Made by a program: the position numbers and the translations under genes. A model generated the notes under the pieces. It did no database searches and was not told where the DNA came from. It saw only the letters and a list, made by a program, of their open reading frames with translations. From Pseudorasbora parva (lineage: Eukaryota > Chordata > Actinopteri > Cypriniformes > Gobionidae): a stretch of DNA of 64,000 bases. The first letter of the stretch is position 1; the number at the start of each line of letters is the position of its first letter. Of the stretch, positions 11,761 to 23,690 are shown in pieces. The stretch covers positions 45,219,688 through 45,283,687 of the forward strand of contig NC_090174.1 in the NCBI RefSeq assembly GCF_024679245.1. The letters are read 5' to 3'.

Positions 11761-12440
11761 GTTGCCCGGTATTAACTCCAGTCACGCAGCAGCTCTTCTT
11801 CCAGCCAGCCCCGGCTGAGGGGGGCATGTTCTGGCGGGAAAGTGGCGTTGATGCATACCCTCTATATGCCCCAAGGTGGTGTCACAGGAGGGAGGAGCCA
11901 TGGAGCGATATACAACGTCACCTAGGGGACGACTGGAGGTGATGACGATGGAGGTGACGCCCACCACATAGACTGAGAGCCGATGGGGTGGAGAAAGACC
12001 GAAGACCTCGGTAGTCTCAACGACGACCACCTGAGGTGGAAATAGGGATCCAGAGGACAGAGGTGGAGCGGGAGTGATCGAGGGCGGGGGCGAAACCTGA
12101 GGGAAGGCAGAGCTTGCCAAAGCTGAAGAGGTGGAGGACTGGAAAGCAGCGAGCGGCCCTCAAGTCCGCAGCGGAGGCATGGTAATGTGTGACCCAGTTG
12201 GAGCTGACGCACCGAGGGAGCCCTGCGATGCCGAATGGCCGATGGTCCATGCTGGAGCCGAGGGAGAAAGGAGTTAAGGCGAAGGAGCCAGGGTGACCGG
12301 TCGAGTTGGAGCGGAGCACTCAGAGGCTGAAGGCGGAGCCACGGGTTTCAGACATCCAGAGATCGAGGACCCCCAGCTGATCCAAGGGGTAGCCGAGCCA
12401 CTGAGAGGAGGCTGAGGTGAAGGTGAGGGACTGATGGGAG
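11761..12440. repeat. GC-rich purine-biased block of unknown origin
   Basis: This 680-bp block is far richer in G and C than its flanks. The plus strand has repeated GGAGC, GAGGTG and GGCGGAG words, and all three minus frames stay open for 70-112 codons giving Pro/Ser-rich peptides. The parallel openness of several frames points to base composition rather than coding. It resembles non-coding or low-complexity parts of fish retroelements, but I cannot name the family. Confidence 0.35.
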
Positions 12441-13221
12441 GAAGTGATGACTGGATTGTACAATTTATAATTTTTTTATAATGCACTCAAGAATACTTTG
12501 CCCATCAACCGTATAAATGCTCAACACCGCTGTATTCTGCGTCAAAGGGACACCCGCTCAGATATAAACAAGCCCAACTTGCGTTTGCACATGACTGAAC
12601 CGGTGAAGGAGACGCGCTGCTGAAGTGCCGCTCAGTGACAGCAGAGGGCGCTGATGAACTGCAGAATGGAGCGGTTACCTCGGAAACCAGTAAACAAACA
12701 AAAAACGCCATTCGTTTTTGTAATCTCAATGTTGTTCATCACAGCACCAAATACTTAATACTTAAAGACTTAATAGGCTATTTATTTTCAAATTTAAACA
12801 TTTTTATGTTTTAATCTGGACTACAACATACCCTAATAATTAGAACTGTTCTAATTATTTGTTATTGTTCAGTATAACTTTGAGAGACTTCATTAGTTAA
12901 CATGTTAATTAATTATTACCAAACTGACAATGAAAAATACTTATAAAGAATTAATCATTCTATGTTAATTTCTTAGTTACTTTTTAATAACATTAAAATC
13001 AAAATATTTTTTTTTAATGGACCTAAGATAAAACTAACAATGATCAGTATTTCTTAACTAACATTGCCAAAAACATTATACTTTCTGTACCAAATGTAGC
13101 TATTGCTCAATCTTAGTTAATGCATAAACTAATGAGACCTTATTGTAATTTGTAAGCCTACCTGTTGTTCTTTATAGCCTAATTCTTTTGCAATTTAATC
13201 TGTTTGAAAATTGTACTTTTA
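12441..13221. other. Intergenic DNA, nothing supported
   Basis: Includes a CpG-containing segment at 12500-12700 and AT-rich DNA after 12740. No exon was supported. Confidence 0.4.
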
Positions 13222-13297
13222 CAGCTCTGAAAAAATCAATAGACCACTTAACATTGATTTCTCAATGAGGGGTCTCTTAATTTTTTTTCCAGAGCTG
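13222..13297. mobile_element. 76-bp mini-element with CAGCTCTG ends and TA flanks
   Basis: The ends CAGCTCTGAAAAAA and TTTTTTTTCCAGAGCTG are inverted copies, and TA stands on both sides (13220-13221, 13298-13299). TA target duplication and internal deletion fit a Tc1/mariner-type MITE. No coding capacity. Confidence 0.65.
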
Positions 13298-15340
13298 TAT
13301 ATATTTTTAGTGCATTATTGTATTTAAATATTCAGTTATTTTTGTTCTTACAAAAATAGTTCTTAAGGCTGTTATGCTATGGCAACACTTTTTTTCGCAA
13401 CTTATTTCAATATCGCGATAATATCGTATATCGTGATAAAACTTCATCAATTAATCGCAACATGAAAAATTGATATCGGCACATGCCTAATTTACACTAA
13501 CAAAAAAATACTGTTTTTGCTCCATTGACTTCCATTATTTTTTTTATTGCAACACCATGACACCATATAATCATGCATTCTGATTGTTGGTGGTTTTCCC
13601 TGTTGGGAAATGGTAAAACCAGGTGGCACCATTAGATAGGCCTGTGCCTACTTTTTTTCTGTCTTAAAAAAATAAAAAATAAACTTAGTTTCTGCCTTTT
13701 ATATGGAGTAGGTATAGAGTATTATTTTAGTGTATGTTTTCATCTCAAACATAACAAAAGAGTAGTGAATTTGAACAATACAATACTCCTAACCTAAGAT
13801 TACAGAAGCTATGTTTAGCTGTAACAATATCCTGGGTAACATATCACCAGCGAATACTATTTTCCACAGTACCATCTGCACTACCGCTGCTAGATTATTT
13901 TGCCTACTTAAGTTGCACTCTGCTTTATGAAAAAGCTTTGTATGTCCCCTTTCTTCTTCGGTGGCATAGCTGAAACATGTACATGCTGAAGGGCAAAGGG
14001 AATATTCAAATGTTTTACCTATAAGGTATGCAGACAGCCCTGGTAACTTACCGTTGTTGTTGGCACACCCGCTTGCTTGTCTGCAAGTGTAAGCTTGTGA
14101 CACTCTCCCATGAGTGTAGTGTGTCAGGTACACACGCACCCCAACCCCCACCTAATTAGAGCATGAGCTCATACATTTTGGAAACATTTTGTGTGATGAG
14201 TGTGTGATAAACTTTTTTAATTATTTAAAAAAAAAGATATTGTGGTTATAGAAATAACGCTGTTGTGGAAAGGACAATGAATTAACGTGAATGTAGAGAA
14301 ACAGTAGATAAATATAAAAAGTAGTAATATATTATATATACTTATAAAAATATATTAAATTACCCAAATCTACTCTGGCAATCCATATCATTTGTAATTT
14401 GTAACAAGCAGCCATTACCAGGGCCAAGTGCAACAAAAGCAAACAAGGAAGCTATCAGAAGACCAACTGCAAAAATGAGTAAAGACATTTGGGGACAATA
14501 TTTAGGCAAAAAATGTTGAACCCCCACATTAATACATTGAGTTGTATAAAATAAATGTCATGTTTTGTTTAAATATAGCACCACCAAGAGGCACAATCCT
14601 ACCAATGTTTTTGTGTGTCCTCGGAGTGAGCCCATAGATGTGTTGATGAATTTTGGTGAAAATATCTCATTTTGTTTTGGAGTTATAGACATTTATATGA
14701 AAAAACATATAAAAATCTGGTATCGTTGGACTCGGCAAGGATTCAGGAGACAAAAAAAGTTAATCCCATCAAATATGTCATATGTCAACCACACTCAAAG
14801 TTACGAGCATTTGAAAAAAAAATCTCCACTTTTTCGAAACTTCTCAGACTACTTTAGGGCATCGTGGTGATGACCCATACAAAGCATTTTAGCACATAAT
14901 TCAAAATGGCCAACAGCAAAATAATCTGCCAGTGGGGTATGTAAATATTTTAAAGCATTTTTTTTTTTTTTTTTTTCCCAAAACAAGACAATCATTTTTA
15001 CTTGTCTGGTAGATGTTTCTGAATGTAAGAATTAAAAAAAATGTTTGACTAGAAACAAGACAAAAATACCTTAGTAAGAAAAGCATTTTTTCAGTGTATG
15101 TGTAAGAACTGTTTATCGTTATACCGGACAGCTGTTAAGAGAGCTAAATTCAAATCAAATAAAAAAACACTATCATACTCCTAAAATTTAGTTTTCTGTC
15201 ATAAACTCTGTGTTAAAAATCCCACCCTTGGGCTATGCAAATACTTTTTGAGATACTTTATGACAAAGTGATGCCTCTGAGGTCTTAGATGCAAATTTAC
15301 TGAGTGTAAAATATCAGTATCAGTGGTTTTAAATTGGTTC
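13298..15340. other. Intergenic DNA with old repeats
   Basis: Contents: AT-rich DNA; a minus-strand frame at 13789-14151 with no domain that I recognise; a block at 14570-14880 (CACCACCAAGAGGCACAATC onward) that looks like a conserved dispersed repeat; and a T-run near 14960. No gene is supported. Confidence 0.35.
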
Positions 15341-15635
15341 AAAGCTTTCTGTTAAGTAGGACATTTTACTTCCTCTTCAGGAAAGCTAATTTGTGGTGTA
15401 CCTCATGGCTCTATTTTAGCAGAAAGATAACAGAACAGAAAGCTTTCTGTTAAGTAGGACATTTTACTTCCTCTTCAGGAAAGCTAATTTGTGGTGTACC
15501 TCGTGGCTCTATTTTAGCAGAAAGAGAACAGAACAGAAAGAATTGGTTAAAAGCTTTCTGTTAAGTAGGACATTTTACTTCCTCTTCAGGAAAGCTAATT
15601 TGTGGTGTACCTCATGGCTCTATTTTAGCACCCAA
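15341..15635. repeat. Tandem triplication inside the L2 fragment
   Basis: Units starting AAAGCTTTCTGTTAAGTAGG at 15341, 15439 and 15550 share about 80 nearly identical bases through GGCTCTATTTTAGCA, with spacings of 98 and 111 bp. The extra 13 bp before the third unit repeats the AATTGGTT found before the first. The near identity suggests the amplification is much younger than the LINE fragment that carries it. Confidence 0.85.
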
Positions 15636-15995
15636 TCTTTTTTCTCTATACTTAGGCCTACTTCCATTGGGCATTTTTGATAAACATGGTGTTTCCTTCC
15701 ATTGTTACACAGATGACATGCAAATCTACCTGCCTGTAACCAGAAAAAATCAATAGTGCTCTTAACTCTCAGCGTGTTTGGAGGATGTCAAAACATTGCT
15801 TTCAAAAATGCTCTGTTCTTGAACTCTGTCTTTAGCACCTCTGATTACAGGACACAAAATCAATTTCACCTTGACCATTCAAATTATTTTTTATCTCCAC
15901 ATGTGAGGAATCTGGTTGTGGTAATTGACAACTGCCTGAAATTTGACAAACAAATTAGCTATGTTGTTGTCACAGGTGTGCACAGACAGGAAACA
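15341..15995 (+). pseudogene. L2-type LINE reverse transcriptase fragment A with tandem triplication
   Basis: Plus-strand translation gives [13 protein letters not shown] at the third repeat, then LGLLPLG and [11 protein letters not shown]. These are the RT motif B-like GVPxGS and the catalytic YxDD-type box (YTDD) of L2-clade LINEs. Further on, HVRNLVVVIDNCLKFDKQI matches the NLGVxxDxxLxF block that follows the RT core. Frames are broken and neither end of the element is present. The sequence coding for the GVPxGS region is present three times (starts near 15341, 15439 and 15550). This is a dead fragment with an unusual internal amplification. Confidence 0.75.
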
Positions 15996-16320
15996 GCACA
16001 ACACCCTTAACTGTGACCAGATAAAGACTTAGTAAAAAGGTAAGAACTTAAAGGTCCCATGGCATGAAATGTTAATTTTATGAGGTTTTGACTTGATGCA
16101 GCGATGCGCAGACTTGGAGGCTGAGGCAGGAGGCTGACTTGAAGCAGTGCATGCCGGTAAAATTTTTTGTCTCACTTGAGACAGCGCAGACGCTACATGA
16201 CAGTGACTTATGGCATCAAAGTACTGCAAGAGCGATTCGAGAGCTTTTCTAATATTTTCTCAATTTTTATTGAAAATAAATGCCTTTCCAATGTGATATG
16301 GAATGGGAAAAAAGGAGTAG
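15996..16320. repeat. Dispersed repeat start (AAAGGTCCCATGGCATGAAA)
   Basis: The phrase at about 16050-16069 resembles a terminal motif of a common fish repeat. Sequence after it is interrupted by other DNA near 16078. No gene. Confidence 0.4.
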
Positions 16321-16327
16321 AGTGAGT

Positions 16328-16420
16328 GTGGCAAAAGACGGATTCGAACCTCGGATCGATTTGCGTCAAAACTTGATGACATGCGTCTTACCCCTACTCA
16401 CTATAGCCGTGGTAAAGAAC
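16328..16420 (-). pseudogene. Degenerate tRNA-like sequence
   Basis: Read on the minus strand there is a good B-box (GGTTCGAATCC near 16341-16355), preceded at tRNA-like distance by GTGAGTAGGGG that could serve as an A-box remnant. The T-stem and acceptor arms pair poorly when folded by hand, so I do not call a functional tRNA. It may be the tRNA-related head of a SINE or a tRNA-derived repeat. Confidence 0.3.
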
Positions 16421-19400
16421 TCGTGATTTCCATAATTTTGTCTGGCACAATCAATCGTTTAGTAAACGACAGTATATTTGTGTTTAATGTAAATAATATG
16501 GTATCTAATGTTATTCCAGTAAAACAAATAACAGAGAGAGGACCCACTTTTTATTTGCTTCCGACGCCCATGTAGAGAGCATTTGTACTTTTCATAACTA
16601 GCATGCATATGATACGTTATCCACATTTATAACGTACTGGACTTTTGATATTTAAATTACATCCATGTAGGTTATTGTAGATTATTGTCAGTGAAGTTAT
16701 GTTTGTAATAATAGTAATACGTAGAAAAATAGCAAGTGATAGCTTAGTGACAGCAATGAAACGTCCAATACGTCTAATATTAGTTGATAATATTGATAAT
16801 ACTAAGTACATTTATTTTGTTTGACAACTTATTGGCTGAGATAAGAAGACTAACCTCTATAATGGGCTTTCTTTTGATCTTCTTCCTTCCTCTTTTTCCG
16901 TCCCTGTGGGTTTAGACCGCTTCATTTTTGATGAACCCGCAAGGGATGAGCAGAGCACTTGCCTGACCTAACACCTGAACCAATAATCAATAATCACCAT
17001 CAATTCAATCTAATAATCAGGTTTATAAGTAATTAAACGTGTGACTGAGGGGGCGCTCTATGATGATCATGTTTAATAAACATTATGTTGTATTTCGTTT
17101 GTTCCAATTCTATGCTTAATGGGAAGTAATGGGCGGCACTAGAGGGTGCTCGTGCCCCCAACACAACTGTCGCCCTAGGCAACCGCCTAGCCACAAACGC
17201 CGGCCTTGTGCCTAAGTTTTTTGCCAGGTGGCTTTTTTAATTATATTATAATATTACGTTGCTGTCTTGCTGGCAGCCAGTCACTGCATTGCTGATCATG
17301 GTATTGAGTATCGATCATCTGCCCTCTTCGGTGAGCACAAGAACATGCAGGAATCTCAGATAACTTAATCCTGATATTTTAATCCAATCCGCAATTTTTT
17401 TTTGAAGAACCTAATTAGCTAGAGATCAGTTATCAGGATTAAAAGATCTGGGATCTGTCAAATCAACTCAGATGTATTAAAAGTATCATATAATGCCACT
17501 TTTGTACAAGTTCATGTTTAGTATTTAATGATTCTTTAATGTCTAGATGAAAACTTTGTAATATACTTTAATTAAAAATTCTCATTAGTATTGTAAGAAA
17601 ACACTCATTTTACCTGGTCAAAAACAGCTCTGTTTTCACCAAGCCATTTCAGTGCATATGGCTTTAAATGATAAATGACCCCACCCCTCTGTTCTGTGGG
17701 CCTGCACACTGAGCTGTTGCCCTTGACAACAGTAGAGGCGAAAGAATGGCGACGGGAGTCTCTGAGGACACATCTCTGCAACTTTAAAACTTCAATTTTA
17801 ACCAGAGTTGGACCACCAAGGTCCAAGGTCACAAGGTGACAACACCAACAAAATTAGACAATTAAGGCTAAACAGGATGTTTCTGAATGGTTGGTTAATG
17901 TAATGTCACTTTGATTTATCTTTATATACTGGCAGTGTAAGGTTAGCGTAGTGAAATACGAATGCTATGTGTTTACTGGTGTAGTTCATTGACAGATTGT
18001 TAACCTAATGTCAATAAAAACTTTTTTTCTGTTAATATCGGATTGTCACTCATGCGTAACGTTATCTATGCATTGTAGTAACTGTTACAACACGATTTTT
18101 TTTTGCCAGTAACCAACACCGTTATAAACCATCTACATTATTAATCTTAGGGTAACGTTAGTGTTACCACGTCCCCGTTAACTTTAAAACCAGGATACAC
18201 AATTTGTAATAACACAATAACCATAACGCATTGTTCATCATAAATGTGGGATTATGAATTATATTGAGAATGTCATACATAGAAAGCATGCTGTAATTAA
18301 CCCACTTTTTTAAGCGAGGTATGAAGAATGGCCCCCAGGAAACGTGACGTTCAACCCAGAAACCGTAGCAAAACTCTGCACACATGTTTGAGCTTGAACG
18401 TGCCTAGGGCCTCACACACTTCAGCATCACAATCACTCATTTAGATGAGCACTGACACCCTGTGGTGAAATATGTTGACCAGCCATTGCTTTCTCAGATA
18501 GGCTTGTTTAGATTACTATATAAACTTCATGTTCCGTTGAGTTTAGAAAATTCTGTACATAGTAATCATCAGAACATCTCTTCACCTGTTTTTGAAAATG
18601 TCCAGATTTTTAAATCTGGGTGGGGTTTATTGAACTCGATGACTATTACAGTATTGAAAATATACATAACCGGAAATAAATGAGATGTACTATTTCAAAA
18701 CGGAATTGCGTCTCTAAGCTTAAACCAATCAGCTGATATGGGCGGAGTTTGAATTTTGCCAAACAGCTAATGTCAGCTGATAGCGGAGCTTGACTATGTG
18801 GCCTGTCTGAGCTGACGGATAATGCTTGATTTGAGAATATGCTGATTTTTTTTGGTTTTTTGTTTTTGTTTTGATTACTCCGTTTTTTACTTGAATGTTT
18901 TTTTTAGGTATACCTACGGTAAGTGGAAAATGTAAAGAAGTTTATTTCATTTGCATCTTTGTTGTATTATATTTGTCCTATTGTTTTTGTTCTTTCCATG
19001 CTGATCATTGGCTTCTGCAGCTTTGTTTTTTTTTGGTGTGTTCCGCATCATTGGCTCTAGTTGGACACGGTCAGGGTTTTTTGGGCCAATTTAACATGTA
19101 GAATCAGCATCAGGCCTTTGGTGAGAGAGAGAACTCTGGTTGGCTGTTGGCTGGAAAAAAAATTGTAATATTAACATTAGTGGAGTGGAATAAAGAATGT
19201 GATCAGTAGGTAGGACTTCTATTCAAAAAGGCAAGCGCACCCTGATTTGTTTACAGTTTGTGTATCTGCACAAAAGGGTTGGTTTCCCTTTTGAATGATG
19301 ACTATAGAAAAATATATCTGCAGAAAAACATGCAGGCGCCGAACACACATGCTACCTGACAGTCGGCTATAGTTCTCTCTGTGTATTCAAGTGCAGCTTT

Positions 19401-19535
19401 TGGCCCGGATGTGGCTGACAAGAGGTGACAAAACCGCTGCTAGTTCTTTGACCCAATGTCGGGCTGGTGTGTCCTGGCCTTTAGAAAGAGTTGTGTACTT
19501 TCAGTTGAATACTTAAATCAGTATATACAGTATTC
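16421..19535. other. Repeat-rich intergenic DNA without supported genes
   Basis: Contents: AT-rich DNA to 16860; a repeat-like block around 17120-17210; a block at 17600-17840 whose minus frame encodes 75 residues with no recognised domain; AT-rich DNA; and poly-T segments near 18845 and 19021. Open frames are short and none has convincing splice sites. Confidence 0.35.
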
Positions 19536-19539
19536 CAGA

Positions 19540-19629
19540 TACTTTTCAGTCCTGTTTTAGATCAATGCACAGTACCGAATCTGCACTGTTGAAGGTCAAC
19601 AATGACCTTTTTCAAGTCCTCGAAACCGG
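19540..19629 (+). pseudogene. L2-type LINE RT fragment B, left part
   Basis: In frame, the sequence reads FQSCFRSMHSTESALLKVNN and continues DLFQVLETG. This is the conserved FQSGFR...HSTETALL segment before RT motif A in L2-clade elements. The frame stops abruptly at a hAT insertion and resumes at 21391. Confidence 0.75.
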
Positions 19630-21390
19630 CAGAGGTGTCAAAAGTACTCGCATTCATTACTCAAGTGGAAGTATAGATACTAGGGTTTAAAAATACTTTT
19701 GTAGAAGTTGAAGTATCAACTCAAGCTTTTTACTTAAGTAAAAGTGTAAAAGTACTGGTTTTCAAAACTACTTAAAGTATAAAAGTAGAAGTAATGTAAG
19801 GAAAAAAATGCCATTAAAGACAAAAGCTTAGGCCACACCACAGGGGCATATAGCGCACTACCCCACCTCCTCAAAAAACATTTTTCTAAAGGCCATAATG
19901 ACTATAATGTTAGATTAAAATGTTAATGTTGAAAAATTTGGGAGGCACTGGCTACCTGTTTCAGCCACATATACCCATTGAAAATTAATGCATTTTAGTA
20001 CAATGGAAATATACCATTATGTGTACTGCTGAGCATTAACATGTTTCCTGAAGCGGAAGATATGATGACTAGTTGCCTAAAAGTAATGAATAACCTTTAT
20101 CGGAATGTAAATGTAGGCTACATGTGTGATCAGTGTTGCCAGATTGAGTCGACGATTTAGAGCCCGACGGACCCTGACTTTTACACCCCTAACCTCATAC
20201 CCACTGTCGGCCGCTGACTGCTTGGTTGTCAGCTTGTCACTTTAAAAAAAATTAACAAACAAACAAATTATCCAAACATTTTTCTAAATTAACTTTATTA
20301 AAGAAACTAAACAAAATATAACTATTGGACATTACAAACAAAGCTGAACTATTTTAATGACTGCAGGAGTGTGTCATAAGAAGGATTGTGCAGGGCCTGT
20401 GCAGGGCTCAAAGGTCACCAAAACTGGGAAAATAATGTGATGATATTTTATTGAAGAAGCCACTTTAAGTGCAAACAGTGCCCAATATAAGATATCGGAA
20501 AAAGCACATAATTAACAGGCATTTCACGTTAAAACACACCACAGCCAAAATGCGTAATTCATTGATATACTGTACAATAATCCGCCGACAAAAACAACAA
20601 CAATTCGCTTAGCTTTGCTCTGACAAAACTACAGTACCCTTGTGAAGTTCATAGGACATGCACTTAGTCCAGTCAAAACTGATTCATCATTGATTCAAAC
20701 CTCTTTCAGCAGCTGTTGGGGTTGCTAGTTGCAGATGTCCCGAGTGTGTATATTATGATGGACAGGAATAATGATTATACTTATAAAGAGTCTTCGAGTC
20801 ACAGGTGTAATCCAAGTTTGAGAGTTTGTTCACTCTACCACTCCTTACTGTAGAAACGGCTTGTGTATATAACGTTATATACTGTATGTATGCCACTTTA
20901 GCATAGCAATCACTTGAATATACATCTACAATGAGTTATCGCGCTAAAAACCTGGCTGTCATGAATGAGCGCGTCTGCTGCTGATCGCTGATTGACTGAA
21001 AGTGCGTGCTCGTCCACTGCAACCCGCCCCATCTGGCAACACCGTGTGTGATGATTTGTGCTTTGAGTCATGTGCAAGCGCGATGTAACCAATAGGGTGT
21101 TGGAATGGTATATGTTTACACTTCTTATCCAACCACAATCAAATTCACACTATCCGGATGACGCAATTTATCTGCATAGTTTTTTTTTTTAAATAAGATG
21201 AAATGAAAGAGGAGTAACGAGCCTATTTTTAAAAAGTAAGGAGTAGAAAGTACAGATAATTGCGTGAAAATGTAAGGAGTAGAAGTAAAAAGTAGGCAGA
21301 AAAATAATTACTCCAGTAAAGTATAGATACCCAAAATTTCTACTTAAGTAAGGTAACGAAGTATTTGTACTTCGTTACTTGACACCTCTG
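19630..21390. mobile_element. Non-autonomous hAT element with 8-bp target duplication
   Basis: The element starts CAGAGGTGTCAA and ends TTGACACCTCTG, perfect 12-bp inverted termini. The 8 bases GAAACCGG stand on both sides (19622-19629 and 21391-21398). CAG...CTG ends with an 8-bp duplication are diagnostic of the hAT superfamily. Subterminal regions are rich in AAGTA / TACTT words on both sides (19650-19800, 21230-21370), as expected for transposase-binding repeats. No transposase frame remains in its 1761 bp. It sits within the RT region of an L2 LINE, which fixes the order of insertion. Confidence 0.9.
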
Positions 21391-22030
21391 GAAACCGGTC
21401 CACACGTAGTGCTTATCTTTTGTTAGACTGAAGCACTGCTTTTGATCAAATCAGCCACGGAATCTTACACCGGTTGGAAAAGGTGGTGGGTATTCAGGGT
21501 GACCCCTTCCTTTAAAAAACTGACACTTCATATCCTTATGTACTGTGTTACTGTTTTGGGGAAATCAAATGTTGGATGGCTAATAATTTTTTGCAATTAA
21601 ATGAAAGTAAAAGCGAAATTTAGATTTTAGGCCCATCCTGATAATTAATTTTTAAATTAGGTTCTATCTCCCCCAGTGTTCAACCTTACATAAGGAATCT
21701 TGGGGTTGCATTTGATTCATCACTAAATTTTGAGAAACTCAAACACATCAAGCTTTCTAAATGCAAGTATCTCATGTCTGTGTGGCAAGTATTCACTGAG
21801 TTACAGTTCATTTTCAGAGGTGTTTCAGAATGGACTTCACTTAGAGACAGCAGAATGTGCATCCTGTGTTTTCTTTATCATGCAAAAGGAACAACATTTT
21901 GTTTTTATTTTGATTGTTCACAAAAAAAGTAGACACTTAACAATTTCGCATGATCTATAACACTTATCTGCATTACACAGAGTATTTTAAACCATACAGG
22001 TCTGCACAGTTTTGGGGCTCCTGAGAAGCT
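21391..22030 (+). pseudogene. L2-type LINE RT fragment B, right part
   Basis: After the duplicated GAAACCGG the L2 reading resumes: LLLD then a stop then STAFD (RT motif A, normally LLDLSAAFD), HGILHRLEK, later WMANNFLQLNESKSEI and YIRNLGVAFDSSLNFEK. All are ordered landmarks of L2 reverse transcriptase. An in-frame stop in motif A and several frame breaks show it is dead. The fragment fades out near 22030. Confidence 0.75.
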
Positions 22031-22615
22031 TTGACATGTTCTTACATTTGTGCGTTTTTTAATTGCTTTATAAGCAAATGTATCATTACACTGTATTCAG
22101 CATAAACTGGACTACCGTGATAGGGGAGCAACATGTATGTACATACTTGTATTTTTGAGAAAATAACGTTTATGCGTGGCTTAAAAAATTTAAAAACAAA
22201 CAAACAGACAATTAAGACACTGAAATAAGGCCACAACACACAGTAGATATGTATCCACAAGACTTTTGACTAATGGATGTTGTTGCTTAAAGTTTTTGCT
22301 TCAAACTGATGTGAAAATCATTGTGCCTGCTCATTCACATAAAACAATATATTTATTTAAATCGTGTAAGGCACTTTTTTTTCACAAAGCCCATATATGA
22401 AGAGAATAATACTGTGATTCACACCTGAGAGAACATATTAACAGCACAATAAGCCGCTTAATGAATGAGCCTTTGTGTCAGGTATGGGACCGAGAGGGAA
22501 CTAAGGAACAGGAAAAATAAATATATTTTTTATATACATATTTAAAAATATAGATTTTTTTTATTTATTATTTATTCAACAATATAAAGTGAGAGCTATA
22601 GGCACAATATCCTAT
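22031..22615. other. AT-rich spacer
   Basis: No supported gene or repeat boundary. Confidence 0.4.
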
Positions 22616-23690
22616 GTGGGCCAGTATCAGGTCACTACAATCTGTCACATGCCTGTCCTGTCCCGTGTAGCACTTATGTTGTTATGTTAAGCCTAGTTCA
22701 CACTGCCCGATTTTTGCCCCGATTTTGAGTCGCCGACAGGTTTTGTGAAATCGCCGACAAATGCCCGAGATCATAGGCAAATCGGTGCTCGTGCACGCGA
22801 GTGACAATCACGCAGTGTGAATGATCAAAGACGCGATCAGAGAGAGTCGCCGACGAGTCGCCGACGCCCGTGAGATATTTGGCATGCTAAATATCTGGAG
22901 CTGTCGGCGGTTGAAAATCCTGCTGTGTGAACTGCGTTCTGACTGAAAATTACATCGGCGATGACCGACAGCCAATGAAAGAGTGAGCTACAGGGCAGCG
23001 TACAGGCAGGCAGTATTTTAATTGATATATTTACAATTCTATCAAACAGAAACAAAGGCCAAACATTTGCACATCCAGCCACAGCAGCAGCACATTACAA
23101 AATTGTTTATTTACCTCAAACTGTCTTTGCAGAACACAATCCTGGCTCCCTCTGTCTGTCCAACAATTTCTTCCGCCATAATCTTTTTTATTTTTCTCCA
23201 CAAATCAGCGCACATACAATTTGAAGCAAAATTTGTGCAGTTTATCATTTTTAATAACAATTCCAAGTGTCGCGAGAACTCCGGTCTGACGCACGTGTAA
23301 TCTTGCGTTGTTTACTTGTCACATTGCACGTGTGTTTGGGAAACGTATATTGCGCACCGAGAGAGAGTTGTGTCGGCGATTCTTCCTCTTGTTCAGTCAT
23401 GCAGTGTGAACTCCTCTGTCATCAAACCATCGTGCAGTGTGAACACAGCAGTGACTGAATGATACCCCAGATAGTCATGCAGTGTGAAAAGAGCAGTGAC
23501 CCGACGAGTTTGAAAATCGTGCAGTCTGAACTAGGCTTTACTTTGGTCATGTGCTCCAGTCTTTTGTCTAGATCCCACCCCCCTTGTTATCTCATTATTG
23601 GTTCATTTGCCCCACCTGTGTTCCTTCTTGATTTATTCCCTTTATAAGTTCCTTGTGTTTGTTAGTCCTTGTCAGGTAATAGGGAAAGTA
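22616..23690. repeat. LTR-like or dispersed repeat host split by a TIR element
   Basis: The text at 22640-22689 (CATGCCTGTCCTGTCCCGTG) and at 23541-23690 (pyrimidine-rich, ending TTGTTAGTCCTTGTCAGG) reads like two halves of one CT-rich fish repeat, possibly an LTR, separated by the element at 22690-23537. Neither terminus was defined. Confidence 0.4.
22690..23537. mobile_element. PIF/Harbinger-like non-autonomous element with TTA duplication
   Basis: Termini AGCCTAGTTCACACTGC and, as reverse complement, AGCCTAGTTCAGACTGC match at 16 of 17 positions. TTA stands on both sides (22687-22689, 23538-23540), as in PIF/Harbinger elements (3-bp TWA targets). GCAGTGTGAA words recur at least four times near the ends, and CGCCGAC words are frequent in the left third. 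No transposase is encoded. The superfamily is inferred from target length and sequence. Confidence 0.7.

Noticed and set aside
11782..12319. Overlapping Pro/Ser-rich minus-strand frames
   Set aside because: All three frames are open at once in a GC-rich, purine-biased block, which points to composition and not coding.
13789..14151. 120-codon minus frame
   Set aside because: No domain, no splice support and composition like the flanks; kept as unassigned.
17605..17832. 75-codon minus frame
   Set aside because: Surrounded by repeat-like sequence and without recognisable domain or conservation evidence.
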